Source: Kocuria soli
Lineage (GTDB): Bacteria; Actinomycetota; Actinomycetes; Actinomycetales; Micrococcaceae
Direction: 5' to 3'
DNA: 64,000 nt
NCBI RefSeq assembly: GCF_003797835.1
Contig: NZ_RKMF01000002.1
Location: forward strand, 186,001 to 250,000
Shown here: positions 6,783 to 18,183 of the stretch, piece by piece
Layout of the letters: each line of letters begins with the position of its first letter
Position numbering within the stretch: the first letter of the stretch is position 1
The notes under the pieces: generated by a model
Seen by the model: the letters and a program-made list of their open reading frames with translations, nothing else
What the model was told of the DNA's origin: nothing
Database searches by the model: none
Made by a program: the position numbers and the translations under genes

Positions 6783-9479
6783 ATGCTGACCCACGAGATC
6801 ACCGAACGCTGGCTGAACTACTTCCAGAAGCAGGGCCACTCGGTCGTCCCGTCCGCCTCGCTGGTCTCCACCCAGCCGGGCTCGATGTTCACGATCGCAG
6901 GCATGGTCCCGTTCATCCCCTACTTCCTCGGCCAGGAGCAGGCACCGTGGCCCCGGGCGACGTCTGTGCAGAAGTGCATTCGCACCCTGGACATCGACGA
7001 GGTGGGCAAGACCGCACGGCACGGCACGTTCTTCCAGATGGCAGGCAACTTCTCCTTCGGGGACTACTTCAAGGAGAAGGCCATCCCCATGGCCTGGGAA
7101 CTCCTCACGTCGTCGGTCGAGGACGGCGGCTACGGCCTGGATCCCGAACGACTGTGGGTGACCATCTACGAAGGTGACGAGGAGGCCTTCGAACTGTGGC
7201 ACAACACCGTCGGACTGCCCGAAGAGCGTATCCAGCGCATGGGCAAGGACGAGAACTACTGGGACACGGGTCAGCCCGGCCCTGCCGGTCCCGACTCCGA
7301 GATCTTCTACGACCGCGGCCCGCGCTACGGCAAGGACGGCGGCCCCGCCGTCGACGACGACCGCTACATCGAGATCTGGAACCTGGTCTTCATGCAGTAC
7401 CAGCGCGGCGAAGGCTCGGGCAAGGACTACGAAATCCTGGGGGAGCTGCCGCGCAAGAACATCGACACCGGTCTGGGCGTCGAGCGCATGGCCATGCTGC
7501 TGCAGGGCGTGGAGAACTTCTACGAGACCGACCAGGTCCGCCCGGTTCTGGATGCCGCGGCGCGGCTCTCCGGCCGCACCTACCACGGTGCGGAGCACCC
7601 GCAGGACACGGGTTACGACGACGACGTCCGGATGCGCGTGGTGGCCGACCACATCCGGTCCTCCCTCATGCTCATCGCCGACGGCGTGACCCCGGGCAAC
7701 GAGGGCCGCGGTTACATCCTGCGGCGCCTGCTGCGCCGGGCCATCCGTGCCATGCGCCTGCTTGGCGTCACCGAGCCGTGCCTGAAGGTCCTGCTGCCGA
7801 CCTCACGCGATGCCATGGGGGAGATGTTCCCCGTGGTGGTTGACGACTTCGAACGCATTTCCCGGATCGCCTACGCGGAGGAGAAGGCCTTCCTCAAGAC
7901 CATCGAATCCGGTACGTCCCGATTGGACGAAGCGGTCGCCGTCGCGAAGTCCGAGGGCGGTGCCGTCACGGGGGCCGACGCCTTCGCGCTGCACGACACC
8001 TACGGATTCCCCATCGACCTGACCCTCGAGATGGCGGCCGAGGCCGGCGTCGCCGTGGACGAAACGGCCTTCCGCTCGCTCATGAAGGAACAGCGCGACC
8101 GCGCCCGCGCCGACGCGCAGGCCAAGAAGGGCGCCCACGCGGACCTGTCCGTGCTGCGCGCCCTGCAGGAGCAGCGGGATTCGGTCTTCACGGGCTACAC
8201 CGAGGTCTCGAGCGCGACGACCATCCGCGCGCTGCTGGTCGACGGCGCCACGGTGCCGGCCGTCTCGGAGGGCGATCAGGTCGAGGTGGTCCTGGACACC
8301 ACGCCGTTCTACGCGGAGGCCGGCGGTCAGGCCGCTGACACAGGAACCATCACGGGGCACGGTTTCGTCCTCACGGTCTCCGACGTCCAGCAGCCCGTCA
8401 AGGGTCTCTCCGTGCACAAGGCGACGGTCACCTCGGGTGAGGTTGCGGCCGGGGCGGAAGCGGTGGCGTCGATCGACGTGCGACGACGCCGGGACGCGGA
8501 GATGGCGCACACGGGGACGCACATCGTCCACGCCGCCCTGCACGACGTGCTCGGTCCCGAAGCCGTTCAGCGGGGGTCCTTCAACAAGGAGGGCTACCTC
8601 CGTTTCGACTTCGCCTGGGGCGAGGGCATGTCCGAGGCGCAGAAGCAGGAGGTCGAGGGCCTGGCCAACACCGTCATCCGCGATGACCACGAGGTCATCA
8701 CCCGCGAGATGCCGCTGGCCGAGGCCAAGGCCCTGGGCGCCATGAGCCTGTTCGGCGAGAAGTACGGGGACACCGTGCGCGTGGTCGAACTCAACGGCCC
8801 GTGGTCGCGCGAGCTGTGCGGCGGCACCCACGTGGCCGACACCGCGCAGATCGGGTCCCTGTCACTGGTGTCCGAGGGCTCCGTGGGCTCGGGCAACCGG
8901 CGTGTGGAAGCCTTCGTCGGTCTCAACTCCTTCGAGCACCTGGCCACGGAGCGCACGCTGGTCAACCAGCTCACCGAGATCATGAAGGTGCAGCACTCGG
9001 CCGACCTTCCGGCCCGGTTGCAGGAAACCCTGGAGAAGCTGCGCTCCGCGGAGAAGGAACTGGCCGGTCTGCGCCGGGAGAAGCTGACCGCCCAGGCGGG
9101 CTCTCTGCTGGACGGGATGCAGGACCTGGGCGCCGTTTCCGTCCTGACCCACGACCTCGGCGAGGTCTCCGGAGCGGATGATCTCCGCGCGCTGGCACTG
9201 GATCTGCGCGGCCGGGTCAACGACCGCTCCGCCGTCGTGGCCGTCACCGGCGTAGCCAACGGTCGCCCCCTCGTGCTCGTGGCCACGACCGAGGCGGCCC
9301 GTCAGGCCGGTGCCAAGTCGGGTGCCCTGGTGCGGGTCGCAGCCGGTGTGCTGGGCGGTGGTGGCGGCGGCAAGGACGACCTGGCGCAGGGTGGCGGGCA
9401 AGACCCGACCAAGACCGCGCAGGCCCTGACGGCCATCGTCACGGAACTGTCCGGAGGCGTCGGGACCGGTAATGCCTGA
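6783..9479 (+). CDS. alaS: Alanine--tRNA ligase
   Basis: The enzyme charges tRNA-Ala. It has 898 residues. The N-terminus MLTHEITERWLNYFQKQGHS and PSASLVSTQPG are the class II catalytic-domain start typical of AlaRS, which supports ATG 6783 over the upstream in-frame GTG at 6687. The editing domain carries the zinc motif HTGTHIVH near residue 575 and CGGTH near residue 678. The C-terminal DHHA1 domain ends in a glycine-rich stretch, LGGGGGGKDDLAQGGG, that is standard for the family. GAAGGA lies 15 nt before the start, a rather long spacing. ruvX overlaps its 3' end by 8 nt. Confidence 0.97.
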   Translation: MLTHEITERWLNYFQKQGHSVVPSASLVSTQPGSMFTIAGMVPFIPYFLGQEQAPWPRATSVQKCIRTLDIDEVGKTARHGTFFQMAGNFSFGDYFKEKAIPMAWELLTSSVEDGGYGLDPERLWVTIYEGDEEAFELWHNTVGLPEERIQRMGKDENYWDTGQPGPAGPDSEIFYDRGPRYGKDGGPAVDDDRYIEIWNLVFMQYQRGEGSGKDYEILGELPRKNIDTGLGVERMAMLLQGVENFYETDQVRPVLDAAARLSGRTYHGAEHPQDTGYDDDVRMRVVADHIRSSLMLIADGVTPGNEGRGYILRRLLRRAIRAMRLLGVTEPCLKVLLPTSRDAMGEMFPVVVDDFERISRIAYAEEKAFLKTIESGTSRLDEAVAVAKSEGGAVTGADAFALHDTYGFPIDLTLEMAAEAGVAVDETAFRSLMKEQRDRARADAQAKKGAHADLSVLRALQEQRDSVFTGYTEVSSATTIRALLVDGATVPAVSEGDQVEVVLDTTPFYAEAGGQAADTGTITGHGFVLTVSDVQQPVKGLSVHKATVTSGEVAAGAEAVASIDVRRRRDAEMAHTGTHIVHAALHDVLGPEAVQRGSFNKEGYLRFDFAWGEGMSEAQKQEVEGLANTVIRDDHEVITREMPLAEAKALGAMSLFGEKYGDTVRVVELNGPWSRELCGGTHVADTAQIGSLSLVSEGSVGSGNRRVEAFVGLNSFEHLATERTLVNQLTEIMKVQHSADLPARLQETLEKLRSAEKELAGLRREKLTAQAGSLLDGMQDLGAVSVLTHDLGEVSGADDLRALALDLRGRVNDRSAVVAVTGVANGRPLVLVATTEAARQAGAKSGALVRVAAGVLGGGGGGKDDLAQGGGQDPTKTAQALTAIVTELSGGVGTGNA

Positions 9480-10056
9480 GGCGTTGGCCTCTCAGCTTCC
9501 CTTGGATCTCACCGTCCGGGGCCGCCGCATGGGCGTCGACGTCGGCACCGTGCGCGTAGGGGTTGCCCTGACCGATCCGGACGCGATCCTGGCCACCCCG
9601 TTGACCACCCTGGACCGTGACCTCAAGAAGCACTTCGACGTGAAGATTGCGGCCAAACTGGTCCGCGAGCATTCGGTGGTCGAAGTGGCCGTGGGACTGC
9701 CCCTTTCCATGGCCGGCGAGCACACGGCGTCCACGGAGGCGGCGGTGGACTGGGCCGAACGGCTCGCACGCCGTCTGGCCGCTCAGGAGCCCCCGGTGCC
9801 GGTGCGCCTGGTGGACGAGCGATGGACCTCGGTGCAGTCGCACCGCCAGCTGCTCGAAGCCGGCGTCTCACGGCGAGAGCACAGGGACAAGGTCGATCAA
9901 CAAGCGGCCGTGACCATCCTTGAATCCGCGCTTCAGACGGCGCGCCGCGCCATGGAACGGGCCGAACCGGCCGATGGCCGCGGAACAGACAAGAATACTG
10001 ACACGAAGGCGGACGAATCTGCCTTGTCCGCCAACTCGGAGGGAGACCTCACGTGA
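9472..10056 (+). CDS. ruvX: Holliday-junction resolvase-like / pre-16S rRNA nuclease YqgF
   Basis: The 194-residue protein has an RNase H-like fold. It begins with RRMGVDVGTVRVGVALTDP, where the Asp of GVDVGT is the first catalytic acid. VGLPLSMAGEH follows in the middle and VDERWTS with VDQQAAVTILES near the end. The family matures the 16S rRNA 5' end and has been linked to recombination. The last 45 residues form an acidic, Asp/Thr-rich tail beyond the usual 140-150 residues. It overlaps alaS by 8 nt and mltG by 4 nt, so the three are translated from one message. Confidence 0.92.
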   Translation: MPEALASQLPLDLTVRGRRMGVDVGTVRVGVALTDPDAILATPLTTLDRDLKKHFDVKIAAKLVREHSVVEVAVGLPLSMAGEHTASTEAAVDWAERLARRLAAQEPPVPVRLVDERWTSVQSHRQLLEAGVSRREHRDKVDQQAAVTILESALQTARRAMERAEPADGRGTDKNTDTKADESALSANSEGDLT

Positions 10057-11222
10057 GCGACCAGAAGAACGGCCCGGAAAGGCCGGGCCAGTCGCGGACG
10101 CCCCAGCGGGGTACTCGAGGGATCTCGGGGGCCTTCCAGGTCGAAGAGCGTTCCGAAGCGCAACTCGACCGACTCAAGAAGCGGCACAACATGTCGCTGG
10201 TCGGGGCGATCGCCCTGTTCACCGTGGCCGCGGTTTTCGCCTTTGCGGTGGTCGGCAACAACTTCGGCTGGTTCGAACGCAAGGACTACCGGGGCGAGGG
10301 CAAGGAAACCGTCAACTACACGATCGCCGAAGGTGCCTCCACGCAGGAGGTCGCCATGGACCTGGCGAACCAGGACATCGTGGCCAACGGTGAACGCTTC
10401 ATCGAGACCTTCAACGAAAACCACGAGGGCGAATTCATCCAGCCCGGTGACTACGAGTTACGGAAGAAGATGAGTTCCGAGGCGGCCGTGAGTGTGCTCA
10501 TGGACGAAGGCGACCCCACGCACTACGCAGCCGTGCCCACCACGGTCCGGATGGACGAAACCTTCCAGATCCTCTCCGATTCCACGGGTATCCCCACGGA
10601 GGAGTTCGAAGCGGCGGCGGAGGACACCTCGGCCTACGGCATCCCGGACGAGTTCCCCACGATCGAGGGCTACCTGCACCCCGGCGAGTACAACTTCCCG
10701 CTGGACGCCTCCGCCGAGGAGATCCTGCAGGAGATGGTGGACCGCACCAAGCAGACGCTCAAGGACAACGACGTCTCCGACGAGGACGCGTTCCGGGTGC
10801 TGACCGTGGCCTCCATCGTGGAGTTCGAGGGCGTCCCGGACATCTACCCCGACGTCGCCGGCGCGATCTACAACCGCATCGACCGGCCCGACGAGGAGAC
10901 CGGCGGATTCCTGCAGTCGGACGCCACAGTGGCCTACGGTCTGGGTGAGAAGACCTACGAGATCACGGAAGAAGAGAAGCAGGACAAGGACAACGAGTAC
11001 AACACGTTCGCCCACCAGGGACTGCCCGCCGGCCCCATCGGTTCTCCCGGGAACAGCTCGATCGAGGCAGCGGCGAAGCCGGCCGAGAACGACTACTACT
11101 ACTGGGTGACAGTGAACCTGGACACCGGCGAAACCAAGTTCGCCACCAACTACGCCGATCACGAGAAGAACGTCGACGAGTACCAGTCCTGGTGCTCCGA
11201 CAACCCCGGGAAATGCGAATGA
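10053..11222 (+). CDS. mltG: Endolytic murein transglycosylase
   Basis: The 389-residue product has a cytoplasmic N-terminus of about 48 residues, one membrane segment (about 50-70) and an extracytoplasmic YceG-like domain. The catalytic signature LTVASIVEFEG (near residue 257) holds the expected Glu, and the C-terminal block with NTFAHQGLPAGPIGSPG matches the family. The enzyme cleaves nascent glycan strands near the membrane. Translation starts at GTG 10053, which overlaps the ruvX stop. aroE follows with another 4-nt overlap, as is common in actinobacteria. Confidence 0.93.
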   Translation: MSDQKNGPERPGQSRTPQRGTRGISGAFQVEERSEAQLDRLKKRHNMSLVGAIALFTVAAVFAFAVVGNNFGWFERKDYRGEGKETVNYTIAEGASTQEVAMDLANQDIVANGERFIETFNENHEGEFIQPGDYELRKKMSSEAAVSVLMDEGDPTHYAAVPTTVRMDETFQILSDSTGIPTEEFEAAAEDTSAYGIPDEFPTIEGYLHPGEYNFPLDASAEEILQEMVDRTKQTLKDNDVSDEDAFRVLTVASIVEFEGVPDIYPDVAGAIYNRIDRPDEETGGFLQSDATVAYGLGEKTYEITEEEKQDKDNEYNTFAHQGLPAGPIGSPGNSSIEAAAKPAENDYYYWVTVNLDTGETKFATNYADHEKNVDEYQSWCSDNPGKCE

Positions 11223-12106
11223 CGGGACACGCCGGGGTGGTCGGTCATCCGATCGGCCACTCCCGCTCACCGCAGTTGCACACCGCCGCCTACGCGGTGT
11301 TGGGGGAGCAGCTGCGGTACGAGGCCGTCGACCTGGACGAGTTCGAACTCACCGGGTACATCGATCGCCTGCGTGCGGACGAATCCTGGCGTGGGCTGTC
11401 CGTGACCATGCCGCTGAAGTCCGAGGCTGCGGAACTCTCGGATGAACTTACCCCGCTGGCCGCCGCCGTCGGCGTGGTCAACACCCTCGTGCCTGTGGGG
11501 GATGGGAAGGTACTGGGCCACAACACCGATGTCGCCGGGATCGTGGGCGCGGTGCGCGCGGCCGGGAGCCTGCCCGAGCGGCCACGCGTCGCGATCCTGG
11601 GTGGCGGCGGAACGGCCACCGCGGCCGTTGCGGCACTTCGCGAGTTGGGTGCCGACGGCATCGACGTGTGGGTGCGCTCGGAGTCCCGCGCCGCACGGAC
11701 CACGACGGCGGCCCAACAGCTGGACGTACCCGTTCACCTTCGCCCCTGGGACCAGGCCGCTGAGCACCTGGCGGGCTACGACGTCGTGATCGCCACCGCG
11801 CCGCCGCACGGGTGTGACGAACTGGCGGCCGCCTTCGCGGCGGTCCGTGGGCGCCGGACCCGCGGGGTCCTGCTGGACGCCGCCTACGATCCTTGGCCCT
11901 CCGCCATTGCCCGAGCCTGGCAGGCGGCCGGTGGGGCGATCGCACCCGGGCTGGATATGCTCATCTTCCAAGCGGTTGATCAGATCCGGTTGTTCACCGG
12001 AATCGGTCTGGACCGGGAGCTGCCCCGGCGGCGCGAAGTCGTCGCGGCCATGTGCGCTGCCGTGGGTCGTCCCGACCTGTCCGGGGAGCACGATTCCGAA
12101 CGCTGA
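11219..12106 (+). CDS. aroE: Shikimate dehydrogenase
   Basis: The 295-residue enzyme reduces 3-dehydroshikimate to shikimate with NADPH. The substrate-binding motif [13 protein letters not shown], the catalytic-Lys motif SVTMPLKSE and NTDVAGI are present. The Rossmann loop [13 protein letters not shown] is in the second half. ATG 11219 overlaps the mltG stop by 4 nt; an in-frame ATG at 11213 is possible but less typical. It continues the mltG operon and precedes aroC after 142 nt that hold a weak hairpin and a tandem repeat. Confidence 0.92.
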   Translation: MTGHAGVVGHPIGHSRSPQLHTAAYAVLGEQLRYEAVDLDEFELTGYIDRLRADESWRGLSVTMPLKSEAAELSDELTPLAAAVGVVNTLVPVGDGKVLGHNTDVAGIVGAVRAAGSLPERPRVAILGGGGTATAAVAALRELGADGIDVWVRSESRAARTTTAAQQLDVPVHLRPWDQAAEHLAGYDVVIATAPPHGCDELAAAFAAVRGRRTRGVLLDAAYDPWPSAIARAWQAAGGAIAPGLDMLIFQAVDQIRLFTGIGLDRELPRRREVVAAMCAAVGRPDLSGEHDSER

Positions 12107-12147
12107 GCGGCGGTTCATCGGTCCTTCATGGGCCGCTGAACGGCCGC
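12107..12147 (+). terminator. Weak hairpin after aroE
   Basis: The arms 12107-12117 and 12137-12147 pair over 11 bp with one mismatch (GCGGCGGTTCA against TGAACGGCCGC), directly after the aroE stop. It may attenuate read-through into aroC, but the mismatch and lack of a T run make this tentative. Confidence 0.35.
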
Positions 12148-12190
12148 TGATCGCTCACGGTCCGGGTGGTCACCAATCACGTGGCACATC

Positions 12191-12224
12191 CGAACTTGTG
12201 TTGTTTTCGAACTTGTGTTGTTTT
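12191..12224 (+). repeat. 17-bp perfect tandem duplication upstream of aroC
   Basis: CGAACTTGTGTTGTTTT occurs twice without a gap at 12191-12207 and 12208-12224. It is markedly T-rich against a GC-rich background and ends 9 nt before the AAGGAGA ribosome binding site of aroC. Confidence 0.9.
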
Positions 12225-12248
12225 CGATCCTGTAAGGAGAAGATCCAC

Positions 12249-13492
12249 ATGCTCCGTTGGCTGACCGCCGGAGAGTCCCACGGTGAAGCCCTCGTCGGCA
12301 TCATCGAAGGCGTTCCGGCCGGCGTGGAACTGACTTCGAGCGACATCCGGGCCGCACTGGCCCGCCGTCGTCTGGGCTACGGCCGCGGTGCGCGGATGAA
12401 GTTCGAACAGGACGAAGTCCGCATCCTCGGGGGCGTCCGCCACGGTCTGACCCAGGGCGGCCCGGTGGCCATCGAGATCGCCAACACCGAATGGCCCAAG
12501 TGGGAGCGTGTCATGAACGCCGACCCCGTGGACCCTTCGGAGATCGAGGGCAAGGCCCGCAACGCCGCGTTGACCCGTCCGCGGCCCGGCCATGCCGACT
12601 TCACGGGCATGCAGAAGTACGGGCACAGCGAGGCGCGTCCGGTGCTCGAACGCGCCTCGGCACGGGAGACCGCCACTCGGGTCGCCCTCGGCGTGGTTGC
12701 CGCCAAGATTCTGGAAGCCCTGGGCGTGAGCCTGGTGTCCCACACGACCGCCGTCGGTGGTGTGGAATCACCGGTGGATGCGGATCGTCCGACCGCGGGC
12801 GATGTGGCCGCTCTGGACGCCGACCCGCTGCGCTGCTTCGACGCCGCGACCTCGCAAGCCATGGTCGCCGCAGTGGATGCTGCCCACAAGGACGGAGAGA
12901 CCCTGGGCGGGGTGGTCGAGGTCCTCGCCTACGGACTGCCGCCCGGTCTGGGTTCGTACGTCCACTGGGACCGCCGACTGGATGCGCGCCTGGCCGGTGC
13001 CCTGATGGGAATCCAGGCGATCAAGGGCGTCGAGGTCGGGGACGGCTTCCTGACCGCGGCGCGCCCCGGGTCGGCTGCCCACGACGAGATCATGATCGGC
13101 GACGACGGCCTGGTCCACCGCGTGTCCAACCGCGCGGGCGGGATCGAAGGCGGCATGTCGATCGGCGACGCCCTGCGAGTACGTGCGGCCATGAAGCCCA
13201 TCGCCACCGTGCCCAAGGCGCTGCGAACCGTGGACATCGCCACGCGAGAGGCCTCTCGCGCCCACCACCAGCGTTCCGACGTGTGCGCCGTGCCCGCCGC
13301 CGGTGTGGTGGCCGAGGCCATGGTCGCCTTGGTCCTGGCGGACGCCGTCATGGAGAAGTTCGGCGGGGACAACATCGTCGAAACCGTACGCAACCGGGAC
13401 ACCTACCTGGCGGCGCTTCCGGAATCTCTCGGGTCCTCTGCGGAGCCGGGCACCCTGGAGGGGCTCGAAGACATGGCCGAAGAGCGCAACGC

Positions 13493-13496
<4 letters not shown>
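12249..13496 (+). CDS. aroC: Chorismate synthase
   Basis: The 415-residue enzyme converts EPSP to chorismate using reduced [20 protein letters not shown] at the N-terminus, [12 protein letters not shown] and [11 protein letters not shown] are diagnostic. The ATG at 12249 has AAGGAGA at 12234-12240 (8-nt spacing), which decides the start against the much longer open frame upstream. It begins the aroC-aroK-aroB run; aroK overlaps it by 4 nt. A duplicated T-rich 17-mer lies just upstream. Confidence 0.96.
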
Positions 13497-15288
<1,792 letters not shown>

Positions 15289-15312
15289 CACCGCGTCTGC
15301 CCGTGTGCTTGG

Positions 15313-15318
15313 TAGGAT
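15313..15318 (+). promoter_or_regulatory. Candidate -10 box for efp-nusB
   Basis: TAGGAT fits TANNNT and would start a transcript near 15325, giving a leader of about 85 nt before the efp GTG. That leader contains degenerate repeats of roughly 13 nt built around CGAGCAC (15334-15398). Confidence 0.45.
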
Positions 15319-15409
15319 GGCCCGCGGCCCATTTCCGGGCGAGCACGTCCGGGCGAGACATTCCGAGCACACCCCGAGCACATTTTCGAGCGAACACGAA
15401 GAGAGCACC

Positions 15410-15973
15410 GTGGCAACCACCAACGACATCAAGAACGGCACCGTCCTGAACCTCGACGGCAACCTGTGGAGCGTCATCGAGTTCCAGCACGTCAAGCCCG
15501 GCAAGGGTGGTGCCTTCGTGCGCACCAAGCTGCGCAACGTCACCTCCGGCAAGGTCGTGGACAAGACCTTCAACGCCGGCGCCAAGGTGGACACCGCCAC
15601 TGTCGATCGTTCCGAGTACCAGTACCTGTACAAGGACGGCGACGACTTCGTGTTCATGGACAACTCGACCTACGACCAGCTGACCATCCCCGCAGCCGTC
15701 GTCGGCGACGCCGAGAACTTCATGCTCGAGAACACCAACGCCGTGATCGCGCTGCACGACGGGTCCCCGCTGTACATCGAGCTCCCGCCGTCGGTGATCC
15801 TGGAGATCACCTACACCGAGCCGGGGCTGCAGGGCGACCGCTCCACGGGCGGCACCAAGCCCGCGACCCTGGAAACCGGTTACCAGATCCAGGTCCCGCT
15901 GTTCATCGAGAACAACACCCGCGTCAAGGTCGACACCCGCACGGGTGACTACCTGGGCCGCGTCACCGAATGA
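15410..15973 (+). CDS. efp: Translation elongation factor P
   Basis: The 187-residue protein has the three beta-barrel domains of EF-P. The tip loop of domain I reads [10 protein letters not shown], with the conserved Lys. The OB-type C-terminal half ends [20 protein letters not shown] relieves ribosome stalling at polyproline. The start is GTG 15410 ([10 protein letters not shown]), preceded by GAAGAGAG. nusB overlaps its stop by 4 nt. Confidence 0.96.
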   Translation: MATTNDIKNGTVLNLDGNLWSVIEFQHVKPGKGGAFVRTKLRNVTSGKVVDKTFNAGAKVDTATVDRSEYQYLYKDGDDFVFMDNSTYDQLTIPAAVVGDAENFMLENTNAVIALHDGSPLYIELPPSVILEITYTEPGLQGDRSTGGTKPATLETGYQIQVPLFIENNTRVKVDTRTGDYLGRVTE

Positions 15974-16458
15974 GCGGCGCACGCACCAAGGCCCGCACCC
16001 GCGCCGTCGAAATCCTCTTCGAGGCCGAACAGCGCGGCGAAGAGCCCCTGACCGTCCTGGAGCGACGGCGCGAGAACTCCCAACAGCTCTTCGGGGCCTA
16101 CACGGAGGAACTCGTGCGCGGCGTGCTGCTGCGCAAGGGGGAGATCGACGAGGCGATCCAGACCTGGTCGCGCGGGTGGAGCCTGGACCGCATGCCGGCG
16201 GTGGACCGCAACATCCTGCGCCTGGGCGCGTGGGAACTGCTGTTCAACGACGACGTCCCGGACACCGTTGCGGTGGACGAGGCGGTCGGGCTGGCCAAAT
16301 CCCTGTCCACCGACGACTCGCCGTCGTTCGTGAACGGCATCCTCGGTCGGCTCCAGACCGTGAAGCCGACCTTCGTCGACGACGCCGCGGCCGGTGACCT
16401 CACCGAACCCGCGGTGGACGCAGAGTCCGGACCCAGCCCGGAGGCCGACCGCGCCTAG
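15970..16458 (+). CDS. nusB: Transcription antitermination factor NusB
   Basis: The 162-residue all-helical protein begins with the basic box [20 protein letters not shown]. It contains [20 protein letters not shown] and [13 protein letters not shown]...FVNGILG, the RNA- and S10-binding core of NusB. It joins the boxA antitermination complex on rRNA operons. About 30 acidic residues are added at the C-terminus. It is translationally coupled to efp and lies just before the pyr promoter. Confidence 0.93.
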   Translation: MSGARTKARTRAVEILFEAEQRGEEPLTVLERRRENSQQLFGAYTEELVRGVLLRKGEIDEAIQTWSRGWSLDRMPAVDRNILRLGAWELLFNDDVPDTVAVDEAVGLAKSLSTDDSPSFVNGILGRLQTVKPTFVDDAAAGDLTEPAVDAESGPSPEADRA

Positions 16459-16466
16459 CCCGGTGC

Positions 16467-16472
16467 TAGGGT
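16467..16472 (+). promoter_or_regulatory. Candidate -10 box of the pyr operon
   Basis: TAGGGT fits TANNNT, 9 nt after the nusB stop codon. A start near 16479 gives a leader of about 54 nt that contains the PyrR-loop-like hairpin. Confidence 0.4.
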
Positions 16473-16498
16473 TTTCGCAGTCGCTCATCCCTTTAAAT

Positions 16499-16514
16499 CC
16501 GTCCTGTGAGGCGG
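16499..16514 (+). promoter_or_regulatory. PyrR binding-loop-like hairpin at the pyrR ribosome binding site
   Basis: CGTCCTGTGAGGCG (16500-16513) matches the Bacillus PyrR binding-loop consensus ARUCCNGNGAGGYU at 12 of 14 positions. CCGTC (16499-16503) pairs with GGCGG (16510-16514), including one G-U pair, so the conserved bases sit in a small stem-loop. The ribosome binding site GGAAGGAAGG begins directly after it. PyrR bound with UMP would plausibly block translation of pyrR and its coupled downstream genes, as described for mycobacterial pyr operons. Confidence 0.6.
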
Positions 16515-16532
16515 GGAAGGAAGGCAGCACCT

Positions 16533-17186
16533 GTGAGCCGAAAGAACACCGCGGACACTGATCCGCAGGACCCCGGTGAAATCTCCGGGACGACCCGGAG
16601 GATCCTCTCCGCCGCGGACATCGACCGCGCGTTGACCCGTGTGGCCCACGAGATCCTCGAGTCCAACAAGGGCCCGCAGGACCTGGTCCTGCTCGGCATC
16701 CCGCGCCGCGGGTTCCCCTTGGCCCAACGGCTTGCCGACAAACTCGCGGCCATCGACGACTTCGACCCCTCCACGTCCCTGGGGCAGATGGACGTGACGA
16801 TGTACCGCGACGACCTCCGTCGCGGGCCTTCTCGTGTTCCGTGGCCCACGGTCATGCCCGCCCGGGGCGTGGATGACGCCACCGTTGTGCTGGTCGACGA
16901 CGTGCTCTACTCCGGCCGCACGATCCGCTCGGCCCTCGACGCGCTCACGGAACTCGGCCGGCCCGCCGTCGTCCGGCTGGCCGTCCTGGTGGACCGTGGG
17001 CACCGGGAACTGCCGATCCGCGCGGACTTCGTGGGCAAGAACCTGCCGACCTCCTCCCGGGAGAAGGTCCGCGTCCGTCTCGCTGAGATCGACAGCCCCG
17101 CGGCCGCTGAGCTCGGGCTGCGCGGTGCCGCGGAGGCCACGCCCCAGGACCGTGAGCGCTACGACGAGGTGGTGATCGAAGGGTGA
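16533..17186 (+). CDS. pyrR: Bifunctional pyr operon regulator / uracil phosphoribosyltransferase
   Basis: The 217-residue PRTase-fold protein carries the PRPP motif [13 protein letters not shown] and LLGIPRRG. PyrR senses UMP/UTP and PRPP, binds pyr mRNA and has some uracil phosphoribosyltransferase activity. GTG 16533 is chosen because GGAAGGAAGG ends 8 nt before it; GTG 16506 would lie inside the binding hairpin. The N-terminus adds about 20 polar residues and the C-terminus about 20 residues to the usual 180. pyrB overlaps its stop by 4 nt. Confidence 0.93.
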   Translation: MSRKNTADTDPQDPGEISGTTRRILSAADIDRALTRVAHEILESNKGPQDLVLLGIPRRGFPLAQRLADKLAAIDDFDPSTSLGQMDVTMYRDDLRRGPSRVPWPTVMPARGVDDATVVLVDDVLYSGRTIRSALDALTELGRPAVVRLAVLVDRGHRELPIRADFVGKNLPTSSREKVRVRLAEIDSPAAAELGLRGAAEATPQDRERYDEVVIEG

Positions 17187-18142
17187 GGCATCTCCTGAGC
17201 ACCCGGGACCTGACCCGCGACCAAGCCATCGAGATCCTGGACACCGCCGACCGCATGGCAGAGGTGGGCCAGCAGTCCGTCAAGAAGCTCCCGGCGCTGC
17301 GCGGCCGCACGGTGGTCAACCTGTTCTTCGAGGACTCGACCCGCACCCGCATCTCCTTCGAATCCGCGGCCAAGCGCCTGTCGGCCGACGTCATCAACTT
17401 CTCCGCCAAGGGCTCCTCCGTCTCCAAGGGGGAGTCCCTCAAGGACACGGCCCAGACGCTCATGGCCATGGACGCCGACGCCGTCGTGATCCGCCACGGC
17501 ACCTCCGGGGCCCCGCAGCGGCTCGCGACCGCGGGATGGATCGACGCCGCCGTGCTCAATGCCGGGGACGGCAAACACGAGCACCCCACCCAAGCGCTCC
17601 TGGACGCCATGACCCTGCGGCAACACCGCGCCGCACTGGCAGGGGAGGAGACCACGGGCACGGGCCTGGACGGCATGCACGTGGTCATCGTGGGAGACAT
17701 CCTGCATTCGCGGGTGGCCCGCTCCAACATGTGGCTGCTGACCACGTTGGGCGCACGGGTGACCTTCGTGGCCCCGCCCACCTTGATGCCGGTGGGCGTC
17801 GAACACTGGCCGGCGGACGTCGTGTTCGACCTGGACACCGCGTTGGCGCGGGATCCAGACGCGGTGATGCTGCTGCGGGTGCAGCGCGAACGGATGCACG
17901 CCGCGTTCTTCCCGTCCGAAGCCGAATACGCGCGGCTGTGGGGTCTGACGCCGGAGCGCCTGGCCGCACTCGACGCCGCGGGAGCCACGACGGCGATCAT
18001 GCACCCCGGGCCCATGAACCGTGGCCTGGAGATCTCCTCGGCGGCGGCGGACTCACCCCGTTCCACGGTGCTGCGGCAGGTCTCCAACGGCGTGGCCGTG
18101 CGCATGGCCTGCCTGTACCTCCTGTTGACCGGTGCCCGATGA
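17183..18142 (+). CDS. pyrB: Aspartate carbamoyltransferase catalytic chain
   Basis: The 319-residue enzyme joins carbamoyl phosphate and aspartate. The carbamoyl-phosphate site [13 protein letters not shown] and the [14 protein letters not shown] motif are intact, and MHPGPMNRG is near the end. No regulatory PyrI gene is present, as is normal in actinobacteria. It starts at GTG 17183, overlapping the pyrR stop. Confidence 0.96.
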   Translation: MRHLLSTRDLTRDQAIEILDTADRMAEVGQQSVKKLPALRGRTVVNLFFEDSTRTRISFESAAKRLSADVINFSAKGSSVSKGESLKDTAQTLMAMDADAVVIRHGTSGAPQRLATAGWIDAAVLNAGDGKHEHPTQALLDAMTLRQHRAALAGEETTGTGLDGMHVVIVGDILHSRVARSNMWLLTTLGARVTFVAPPTLMPVGVEHWPADVVFDLDTALARDPDAVMLLRVQRERMHAAFFPSEAEYARLWGLTPERLAALDAAGATTAIMHPGPMNRGLEISSAAADSPRSTVLRQVSNGVAVRMACLYLLLTGAR

Positions 18143-18183
18143 GCGCGCCCGAGGACTCACGAGACGAAAGGTTCTCACCGACC

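Noticed and set aside
12181-12248. Cys/Phe-rich leader peptide before aroC from the repeat region
   Set aside because: A short frame with LCCF can be read, but there is no ribosome binding site and no attenuator hairpin pair, so a leader-peptide claim is not supported.
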